Shown piece by piece: positions 35,893 to 43,214 of a stretch of 64,000 nucleotides of DNA (positions within the stretch are counted from its first letter, which is position 1; every line of letters begins with the position of its first letter). This DNA comes from Alloyangia pacifica (GTDB lineage: Bacteria; Pseudomonadota; Alphaproteobacteria; Rhodobacterales; Rhodobacteraceae). Below the pieces are notes generated by a model, which had not been told where the DNA came from, did not search any database, and saw only the letters and a program-made list of their open reading frames with translations. A program made the translations under genes and the position numbers. Location of the stretch: assembly GCF_003111685.1 (NCBI RefSeq), contig NZ_CP022189.1, forward strand, positions 2,248,001-2,312,000, read 5' to 3'.

Positions 35893-37062
35893 ATGAGCAC
35901 TGCCCCCACGCTTCTTGTCGGCACTACCAAGGGCGCCTTCCTGCTCGCCAAGGGCGAGGACGGCTGGAGCGCCGAAGGCCCCTTCTGCAACGGCTGGCCG
36001 ATCAACCACATGGCGGGCGATGCGAAGACCGGCACGATCTGGGCAGGGGGCGGCAACGAGTGGTTCGGTGCCGGGGTCTGGCGCAGGAACGGCCGCGCGA
36101 ATGGCAGCGCGAATGGCGACGGCTGGGAGTTGGCGAAGCTCGCCGGCGGTCAGATGGACGACTGGGTATCCAATGACCCCGAGCTCGCCGCCCGGCTCGG
36201 GATGACAGCCTCCGGCCCCGCCCCCTACACCGGCCAGCTGCAGGCGATCTGGTCGCTCAAATCCGCGGATGGCACGCTCTACGCCGGCGGCAAGCCCGCG
36301 GCGCTCTACGCCAGCAAGGACGGCGGCGAGACATGGGAGGAGATAGAGAGCCTGCGCAATCACCCCTCCGCCGACGACTGGATGCCCGGGGCAGCGGGGC
36401 TCACCCTGCACACGATCGTCGCCGATCCGGCCGATCCCAAGCGCATGTGGCTGGCAATCTCTGCCGCCGGGGTCTTCGCCACCGAAGACGGTGGCGAGAC
36501 ATGGGAGCGCCGCAACCGCCGCTCCAACGCCCCCGCCACCCCCAGCTCCCACCCCGCCGCCGGCGACGGGCAGGAGACCGGCCATTGCGTGCACAACATG
36601 GGCCGCGCCGCGGGGTGCGGTGACGTGCTCTACCAGCAGAACCACCACGGCGTGTACCGCTCGCGCGACGGCGGTCGCAGCTGGGACGAGATCACCGAGG
36701 GGCTGCCCTCGACCTTCGGCTTTCCGATCGGGCTGCACCCCAGCAACCCCGACACCATCTGGACCCTGCCGCTCAACGGCGACACCGAGGGGCGCTACCC
36801 GCCGAACGCGAAGGCCGCGGTCTGGCGCTCGCGCAATGGGGGCGAAAACTGGGAGGCCTGCCGAGACGGGCTGCCGCAGCAGGGCTGTTTCTTCACCGTG
36901 CTGCGGCAGGCGATGGCGGTGGATGCCGCCGAGCCCGCCGGGGTGTTCTTCGGCACCAACTCGGGCTCGGTCTTCGGTTCCTTCGACGAGGGCGACAGCT
37001 GGAGCGAGTTGGCGCGCCACCTGCCGACGGTGCTCTGCGTCGAGGTCATGCCACGCGCCTGA
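35893..37062 (+). CDS. BNR/sialidase-like repeat (beta-propeller) protein
   Basis: A 389-residue protein with no signal peptide and several BNR-type Asp-box motifs: SKDGGETWEEI, TEDGGETWERR, SRDGGRSWDEI, SRNGGENWEAC and a degenerate FDEGDSWSEL. These indicate a beta-propeller of the exo-alpha-sialidase/VPS10-like group, without the Arg triad being identifiable. It starts MSTAPTLLVGTTKGAFLLAKG, a family-typical N-terminus. GGAGG precedes the ATG. It converges on the SIMPL gene across three palindromes. Function unknown. Confidence 0.8.
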   Translation: MSTAPTLLVGTTKGAFLLAKGEDGWSAEGPFCNGWPINHMAGDAKTGTIWAGGGNEWFGAGVWRRNGRANGSANGDGWELAKLAGGQMDDWVSNDPELAARLGMTASGPAPYTGQLQAIWSLKSADGTLYAGGKPAALYASKDGGETWEEIESLRNHPSADDWMPGAAGLTLHTIVADPADPKRMWLAISAAGVFATEDGGETWERRNRRSNAPATPSSHPAAGDGQETGHCVHNMGRAAGCGDVLYQQNHHGVYRSRDGGRSWDEITEGLPSTFGFPIGLHPSNPDTIWTLPLNGDTEGRYPPNAKAAVWRSRNGGENWEACRDGLPQQGCFFTVLRQAMAVDAAEPAGVFFGTNSGSVFGSFDEGDSWSELARHLPTVLCVEVMPRA

Positions 37063-37071
37063 GCCGTCCCC

Positions 37072-37137
37072 CTGTCCCCGCGGGGACAGAGGTCAGGCGT
37101 CCCTGCGGGGACGGAGAGCCCGCGTCCCCGCGGGGAC
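37072..37137. repeat. Three GC-rich palindromes with exact 25-bp periodicity
   Basis: GTCCCCGCGGGGAC (37074-37087), GTCCCTGCGGGGAC (37099-37112) and GTCCCCGCGGGGAC (37124-37137) begin exactly 25 bp apart. The first extends to an 18-bp palindrome (CTGTCCCCGCGGGGACAG). They fill the gap between two convergent genes. Each can fold as a hairpin on either strand; there is no T-tract. Confidence 0.8.
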
Positions 37138-37142
37138 AGGGC

Positions 37143-37856
37143 TCACTCGGGCGCGCCGCCCAGCTCAAAGACCATGGTGACCTGCGTGCTCACCACCGTC
37201 TCGCCGGCCGCGACGGGCACCTTGGCGCCGCGGGCCATCTCCATCATCGGCGCCGGGGCAAAACCGCCGCCCGCCTCGGCGATCGAGATCACCGGGCCGA
37301 GAGTCACCCCGGCGGCCTCGGCCAGAACCCGGGCCTTGTCCATCGCGTCGGCGACGGCGGCGCGGCGCGCGTCCTGCATCACCGGCTTGGGCTCCTGCAG
37401 ACCGAAGCTGAGGCCCGAAAGCTGATTGGCGCCACCGTCAAGAACCGCGCCCAGCACCTCGCCGATCCGGTCCAGATCGCGGACCCGCACGGTCAGCATA
37501 TTGCCCGCCTCGTAGCCGGTTATGCCGCGCGCGGTGCCGTCCTCGCCGTTCGACCAGACCGGCCGCAGCGAGATGTCGGAGCTCTGGCGGTCCGCCGCGG
37601 CGATGCCCAGCTCGTCGAGCCGCGCAAGCAGCGACTCGGCCACGCGCGAGGCCTCGTCCATGGCGGCACCGGCCTCGGCGTTCTCGGCGGTGATGCCGAG
37701 CGAGACCGTGGCCATGTCGGGGGCCGCGGCCACCTCGCCCTCTCCGGTCACGGTGATGCGCGGCAGTGGCGCCTCCTGAGCCTGCGCCAGCGCCGGGGCG
37801 GCCAGCGCGAGACAGGTGGCGGCCATGAGGGCGGCGCGGCGGGGAATACTGGTCAT
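37143..37856 (-). CDS. SIMPL-domain (DUF541) exported protein
   Basis: A 237-residue protein. A signal peptide covers about 1-25 (AALMAATCLALAAPALAQA). The body is a SIMPL/DUF541 domain: ITVTGEGEVAAAPDMATVSLGI, DISLRPVWS, GYEAGNMLTVRVRDLDRIGEVL, ANQLSGLSFGL and ARRAAVADAMDKARVLAEAAGVTLG. Family members form oligomeric periplasmic or outer-membrane-associated assemblies with no clear enzymatic role. AAGGA precedes the ATG at 37856 by 7 nt. Confidence 0.88.
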   Translation of the reverse strand: MTSIPRRAALMAATCLALAAPALAQAQEAPLPRITVTGEGEVAAAPDMATVSLGITAENAEAGAAMDEASRVAESLLARLDELGIAAADRQSSDISLRPVWSNGEDGTARGITGYEAGNMLTVRVRDLDRIGEVLGAVLDGGANQLSGLSFGLQEPKPVMQDARRAAVADAMDKARVLAEAAGVTLGPVISIAEAGGGFAPAPMMEMARGAKVPVAAGETVVSTQVTMVFELGGAPE

Positions 37857-38021
37857 AAGCACATCCTTTGGCTTGGAATTCCGCTCACAATGTCGGTAGG
37901 GACACGGCAAACGACAAGGGGCGGGCGCCCCCGGTTCTTTCGCTGAGCAAACTCCTGCTGTAGGCTGCGCTCAAGGAGCCGGAGACTCCCATAGCTCCAA
38001 GAGCAGTGCTAGAGACCGCGC

Positions 38022-40736
38022 ATGATACCAGATTTCGCGCTTTCGCTTACATCCGACGGGCTTACCCTGCTGCGCCGCGAGGCCGGCGGATGGCTTGCGC
38101 TGGCCGATGCCGATCTGTCTGCGGACGGCTTTGACGCCATGCGCGAGCGCGCGCAGGCGCTCGACCCCGCGGGGGTGCAGGTGGCGCTATTCCTGCCCAA
38201 CGACCAGGTGCGCTATCTCGAGATGCCCGATCCCGGCACCGAGGACGAGCGCCGCGCCGCGCTGGAAGCCGCGCTTGAAGGCGCGACGCCCTACCGGGTC
38301 GCGGATCTGGTTCTCGACTGGTCGCTGTCCGGCACCACCCTGCTTGGCGCTGCCGTGGCGCGGGAGTCGCTGGAGGAGGCCGAGACCTTCCTGCGCGAGC
38401 GCGGGTTCGAGCCGGTGCTCTTTGCCGCCATCCCGCCCTCGGGCACCTTCCGCGGCACCGCCTATTTCGGCCCCGCCGACACCTGGCAGGGCGCCACCCC
38501 CGAACGTCCGGGCAAGGTGGTGCTGCTGCCGCTGGAGGTGACGACCGAGGCGCAAGCCGCCGAGACGATTCCGGGCCCGGCGGAGCCAGAGCCCGCCACT
38601 GAACCGCAGACCGCCCCGGACACCCCTGCCGTTGCCACGGAAGCGCCCGCAGTCGCCGCAACACCGGCGCCGCCCGCTTCACCGATTGACGGCACGGGCG
38701 ACGCCCCGATTGACGAACATGTCGAGGCTCCTGTCGCCGCAGAAACGCCGCAGGCCGATCCCGGCGCCCCGCAAAGGCCTGCCGAGTCGGACCCCGAGCC
38801 CGTTCCGATGCCCACCCCCGAGGCTGCGCCCCCGCCTGCCCCGGTCGCGCGGCCGATCGCGCACCCCGTCTCGCCTCCCGGCGCACCGAGCTTCAGTAGC
38901 GTGCGCGCCAGCCGCGGCCCGGCGCCGGCGGCTCCGGCCACGACGCCGCGGCTCAGCATGGGGCGCGAAGTCCCGCCGGCCGCAAACCCCGCGCCGCCCC
39001 CGGCCCCGGAGATCGCGCCAGCCGGGACGCCCGACCTGCGCCCACAGGCCGACCCCGCCAAGGCGCCCGGCTCCGAGGCGCAGCCCGGCAAGCGGCGGCC
39101 CTTCGGCTTCGGCAAACGCCGCGAGAAGACCGAGCCCGCCGCGCCGCAGGCCCCGGCCGTGACGATCCGCACCCCCGAGGCGCCGGAGACCGGCTCGGAC
39201 ACCACGCAGGGGATCAAGCAGGTCACCCCGCGCCCGCCGGTCTCGCAACCGCTGGCCCCCTCGGGCAGCGCCCCGGTCTCGGGGCAGGCGCGCGTCGCCG
39301 CGCTGCGTCAGGAGGCGGATCGTTCTGACAGCCGCGCCCGCCGCGCCGCCGCCTCGCTGACCCCCGAGGAAGAGCGCGAACGGCTGACCGTCTTCGGTGC
39401 AAGAGGCGAGCAGAAAGTCGGTGGCAAGCCGCGTTTCCTCGGGCTCATCCTGACCGTGCTGCTGCTGCTTTTCCTTGCCGCCGTGGCGGCTTTCTCGTCG
39501 GTTCTGCTGGGCGATGAGATCTCGCGCTTCTTCGCCCCGTCGCAGGCGGAGGACTTGGCGCTGGCGGCCCCCGGGGAGATCTCCGAGGGCGCCCCGAGTG
39601 CCGCCTCTGCCGACTTGGCTGCCGAGGAGCCCGACGCCGAGGAAGACGCCGACGCCATGCTCGCCGCGCTCGACCTGCCGCCGCCGGCCAGCGAGGGCTT
39701 AGAAGAGCTCCCGTCGCCGCGGGTGACCGAGCGCAACCAGATGACCAGCGACGAGGCCGCCGAGACCTATGCCGTCACCGGCATCTGGCAGCGCGCGCCG
39801 AACGCCCCGGCGCGGCCGCCTCAGACCAACGCCGAGGATGTCTACGTTGCCTCGATCGACCCCGAGGTGCAGCAGTTCGATGCCGTCGCCCTGCCCGATC
39901 TCGACGCCGGACCGCGCGAGGACCTGAGCCTCGAGCCGGTGCGCCTGCCACCCGGTCCCGGCGTGCGCTTCGATCTCGACGACCGCGGGCTGGTCAAGGC
40001 CTCGGCCGAGGGCACGGTCTCGCCCGACGGGGTCCGCATCTTTTCCGGCCTGCCGCCGCAGACCCCGCCGCTGCGCGATCCCGTGCCGGAGGCGGCGCCC
40101 GAAGGGCCTGCGGACGAGGCGGCGCCTGCAGAGGGCGAGGCCGCGGCACCGGAGGCGGATGCAGAGAGTCCTGCGCCTGACCCCGCCGCCGATCCGGCGC
40201 CGTCCGGCTTCCGGCCCCGCGGCCGTCCCGGCGATCTTATCGAGCAGACCGAGCGGGCGGTGCTGGGCGGCGTCTCGCTCGCCGAGCTCGAGCAGATGCG
40301 CCCGCAGATGCGTCCGCTCACCGCGCAGGAAGAGGCGCTGGCGCTCGACCTGCCGGTCACCGATCAGGCCATCGGCGCCTCGCTCACCCCGCTGCCGCGC
40401 CCGCGCAGCATGGAGGCGATCGTTCAGGAGGCGGTGAAACAGGCCTCGAACGCGCCGGCGGTTGCCATCGCGCCCGGCCCGAGCATCCCGCAGAACGCCA
40501 GCGTGGCCAAGAGCGCGACATTGAGCGACCAGATCAACCTGCGCGAGGTCAGCCTGATCGGCATCTACGGCAAGGATTCGAGCCGCCGCGCGCTGGTCCG
40601 CCTGCCGTCGGGCAAGTACCAGAAGGTGCAGGTCGGCGACCGCATCGACGGCGGACGCATCGCGGCCATCTCCGAGGACGAGCTGCGCTACGTGAAGAGC
40701 GGCCGAAACGTCGTGCTGAAGATGCCGCGCGGCTGA
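38022..40736 (+). CDS. Bitopic protein with GspL/PilN-like N-terminus and GspC/PilP-like C-terminus
   Basis: A 904-residue protein. Residues 1-160 include VALFLPNDQVRYLEMPDP and ALEGATPYRVADLVLDW, resembling the cytoplasmic domains of GspL and pilus-assembly proteins. A Pro/Ala-rich linker fills 165-440, a single transmembrane helix spans about 471-497, an acidic Pro/Ala-rich periplasmic linker follows (500-800), and a small C-terminal domain (about 835-904: VSLIGIYGKDSSRRALVRLPSG...VQVGDRIDGGRIAAI) resembles GspC/PilP. No other secretion or pilus genes are near. It is 105 bp upstream of glyS on the same strand. The similarity is by pattern only. Confidence 0.6.
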   Translation: MIPDFALSLTSDGLTLLRREAGGWLALADADLSADGFDAMRERAQALDPAGVQVALFLPNDQVRYLEMPDPGTEDERRAALEAALEGATPYRVADLVLDWSLSGTTLLGAAVARESLEEAETFLRERGFEPVLFAAIPPSGTFRGTAYFGPADTWQGATPERPGKVVLLPLEVTTEAQAAETIPGPAEPEPATEPQTAPDTPAVATEAPAVAATPAPPASPIDGTGDAPIDEHVEAPVAAETPQADPGAPQRPAESDPEPVPMPTPEAAPPPAPVARPIAHPVSPPGAPSFSSVRASRGPAPAAPATTPRLSMGREVPPAANPAPPPAPEIAPAGTPDLRPQADPAKAPGSEAQPGKRRPFGFGKRREKTEPAAPQAPAVTIRTPEAPETGSDTTQGIKQVTPRPPVSQPLAPSGSAPVSGQARVAALRQEADRSDSRARRAAASLTPEEERERLTVFGARGEQKVGGKPRFLGLILTVLLLLFLAAVAAFSSVLLGDEISRFFAPSQAEDLALAAPGEISEGAPSAASADLAAEEPDAEEDADAMLAALDLPPPASEGLEELPSPRVTERNQMTSDEAAETYAVTGIWQRAPNAPARPPQTNAEDVYVASIDPEVQQFDAVALPDLDAGPREDLSLEPVRLPPGPGVRFDLDDRGLVKASAEGTVSPDGVRIFSGLPPQTPPLRDPVPEAAPEGPADEAAPAEGEAAAPEADAESPAPDPAADPAPSGFRPRGRPGDLIEQTERAVLGGVSLAELEQMRPQMRPLTAQEEALALDLPVTDQAIGASLTPLPRPRSMEAIVQEAVKQASNAPAVAIAPGPSIPQNASVAKSATLSDQINLREVSLIGIYGKDSSRRALVRLPSGKYQKVQVGDRIDGGRIAAISEDELRYVKSGRNVVLKMPRG

Positions 40737-40841
40737 TGGGCGGCGCGCCGTCCGAGCCATCCCCGCAACATTGCCGCTAACGGCTGGACGCCAGCGCCGC
40801 ATGGGTCTATCCCCGCATCCGAACTTTACCTTGGTGAGACC

Positions 40842-43064
40842 ATGCCCGACCTGCTGATCGAACTCTTTTCCGAAGAAATTCCGGCCCGGATGCAGACCCG
40901 CGCCGCCGAGGACCTGAAGAAGCTCGTCACCGACGGTCTGGTCGAGGCCGGCCTGACCTATGCGGGCGCCGCCGCCTTCTCGACGCCGCGCCGGCTGACG
41001 CTGACGGTGCAGGGGCTTCTGGCCGCCTCGCCTGCCACCCGCGAAGAGCGCCGCGGCCCCAAGGTCGACGCGCCCGAGAAGGCCATCGAGGGCTTCCTGC
41101 GCGGCGCCGGGGTCACCCGCGCGCAATGCGAGGAGCGCGAGGACAAGAAGGGCAAAGTGCTTTTCGCCATCATCGAGAAGCCCGGTCGCCCGGCCGCCGA
41201 GATCATCGCCGAAGTGCTGGAAAAGACGGTCCGCAATTTCCCCTGGCCGAAGTCGATGCGCTGGGGCGCGGGCTCGCTGCGCTGGGTGCGTCCGCTGCAT
41301 TCGATCATCTGCCTGCTCAGCGACGAGCAGGGCGCCGAGGTGGTGCCGCTGGAGATTGACGGCATCACCGCGGGCAAGACCACCCGCGGCCACCGTTTCA
41401 TGGGCGGCGAGCCCTTCGAAGTGTCGTCCTTCGACGATTACGAGGCCAAGCTGAAGCGCGCCAAGGTTGTGCTTAGCCCCGCCGAGCGCGCCGACACCAT
41501 CTGGCATGACGCCACCAACCGCGCCTTTGCCGCGGGGCTTGAGGTGGTTGAGGACCGGGGTCTGCTGGCCGAGGTGGCAGGCCTTGTGGAATGGCCCGTC
41601 GCGCTGATGGGCGAAATCGGCGAGGACTTCCTGCAGCTGCCGCCCGAGGTGCTGCAAACCTCGATGAAGGAGCACCAGAAGTTCTTCTCGGTGAAGAATG
41701 CCGCGACCGGACGGATCGAGCGCTTCGTCACCGTGGCCAACATAGAGACCGCGGACGATGGCGCGACCATCCTCGCGGGCAACCAGAAGGTGCTTTCGGC
41801 CCGCCTGTCGGACGCCAAGTTCTTCTGGGAGAACGACCTGCGCGTTGCCAAGTCCGAGGGGCTGACCGCCTGGACCGAGCGGCTTGGCAACGTGACCTTC
41901 CACAACAAGATGGGCAGCCAGAAGGCCCGCATCGAGCGCATCGCCGCGCTGGCCCGCGAGATCGCACCGATGGTCGGCGCCGATGCCGCGCTCGCCGAGC
42001 AGGCCGCGCTGGTGGCCAAGGCGGATCTGTCGTCCGAGATGGTCTACGAGTTCCCCGAGCTTCAGGGCCTCATGGGCCGCTACTACGCCGAGGCCGCGGG
42101 GCTTCCGACCGAGGTGGCCGCCGCCTGCCAGGAGCATTACTCGCCCCTGGGCCCGTCCGACGACGTGCCGACGGCGCCGGTCTCGGTGGCGGTGGCGCTG
42201 GCCGACAAGCTCGACACGCTGACCGGCTTCTGGGCGATCGACGAGAAGCCCACCGGCTCGAAGGACCCCTTCGCCCTGCGCCGCGCCGCGCTTGGCGTGA
42301 TCCGGCTGGTGCTGAACAACGGCCTGCGGCTGCATCTCGACCGGCTGATCGACGCGCAGCTGCTGCGCCACAAGATCAACCCCGAGGGCAAGCACGAGGA
42401 GGCGCTGCGCGACGAACTGCTGCGCGAGATCGCGCATCACGGGGTCTTCGGTGCGGCGGTGCGCGCGGTGATCGACCAGATCGAGGGTGACGCGCCGGAG
42501 TGGATCGCCGAGGTCGAGCAGCATTCGAACGATCTCAGCGACGACCTGCTGGCCTTCATCCATGACCGCCTGAAGGTGCACCTGCGCGACGAGGGCATCC
42601 GCCACGACGTGATCGACGCCTGCCTCGCGATGCCGAACCGCGACGATCTTGCGCTGCTGGTGACCCGCGCCACGGCGCTGAGCGAGACGCTGGCGACTGA
42701 AGACGGTGGCAACCTCGTTCAGGGCTTCAAGCGCGCCAACAACATCCTGACGCAGGCCGAAGAGAAGGACGGGGTCGAATACAGTTTCGGTGCCGACCCC
42801 AAGTTCGCCGAGAGCGACGAGGAGAAGGCGCTGTTCGCCGCGCTGGACACGGCCGAGGCCGAGATCGCCCCGGCGATGGCCAAGGAAGACTTCGCCGCCG
42901 CGATGGCCGCCATGGCCGCGCTGCGCGGACCGATCGACGCCTTCTTCGAGGCGGTGCAGGTGAACTCGGACAACCAGGTGGTGCGCCGCAACCGGCTCAA
43001 CCTGCTGTCGCGGATCCGCCAGACCTGCCTGCAAGTGGCCGATTTGACCCGCGTCGAAGGCTAG
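40842..43064 (+). CDS. glyS: Glycine-tRNA ligase beta subunit
   Basis: A 740-residue beta subunit of the tetrameric glycyl-tRNA synthetase; it binds tRNA and carries HD-like and anticodon-binding parts. It begins MPDLLIELFSEEIPARMQ and contains RWVRPLHSIICLL, TSMKEHQKFF, LSARLSDAKFFWENDL and FEFPELQG-like VYEFPELQGLMGRYYAEAAG. Length matches. The alpha subunit gene (glyQ) is not in the window. The PPDK-like gene follows after 150 bp. Confidence 0.95.
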   Translation: MPDLLIELFSEEIPARMQTRAAEDLKKLVTDGLVEAGLTYAGAAAFSTPRRLTLTVQGLLAASPATREERRGPKVDAPEKAIEGFLRGAGVTRAQCEEREDKKGKVLFAIIEKPGRPAAEIIAEVLEKTVRNFPWPKSMRWGAGSLRWVRPLHSIICLLSDEQGAEVVPLEIDGITAGKTTRGHRFMGGEPFEVSSFDDYEAKLKRAKVVLSPAERADTIWHDATNRAFAAGLEVVEDRGLLAEVAGLVEWPVALMGEIGEDFLQLPPEVLQTSMKEHQKFFSVKNAATGRIERFVTVANIETADDGATILAGNQKVLSARLSDAKFFWENDLRVAKSEGLTAWTERLGNVTFHNKMGSQKARIERIAALAREIAPMVGADAALAEQAALVAKADLSSEMVYEFPELQGLMGRYYAEAAGLPTEVAAACQEHYSPLGPSDDVPTAPVSVAVALADKLDTLTGFWAIDEKPTGSKDPFALRRAALGVIRLVLNNGLRLHLDRLIDAQLLRHKINPEGKHEEALRDELLREIAHHGVFGAAVRAVIDQIEGDAPEWIAEVEQHSNDLSDDLLAFIHDRLKVHLRDEGIRHDVIDACLAMPNRDDLALLVTRATALSETLATEDGGNLVQGFKRANNILTQAEEKDGVEYSFGADPKFAESDEEKALFAALDTAEAEIAPAMAKEDFAAAMAAMAALRGPIDAFFEAVQVNSDNQVVRRNRLNLLSRIRQTCLQVADLTRVEG

Positions 43065-43070
43065 CGCCAC

Positions 43071-43093
43071 CGCCCCGACGGCGCGCCGGGGCG
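43071..43093 (+). terminator. Hairpin after glyS, weak terminator candidate
   Basis: CGCCCCG and CGGGGCG can pair 7 bp after the glyS stop. Only ATCATTT follows, so read-through into the PPDK-like gene is possible. Confidence 0.35.
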
Positions 43094-43214
43094 ATCATTT
43101 CGGGACCGGTGCCGCCTCGTTACGCCCCGTCATGGCACCGGGCCTTTCAAAAGGTATTAGTGCGGCACACCCTTTTCGGGATATGCTGCATTGCGGAGAA
43201 ACAGGGGCCCCGTC

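Noticed and set aside
39699..43070. A 1123-codon open frame antisense to glyS and the end of the 904-residue gene
   Set aside because: The plus strand carries unmistakable glyS. The antisense peptide is His/Arg/Gly-rich and matches no family, as expected of a shadow frame in high-GC DNA.
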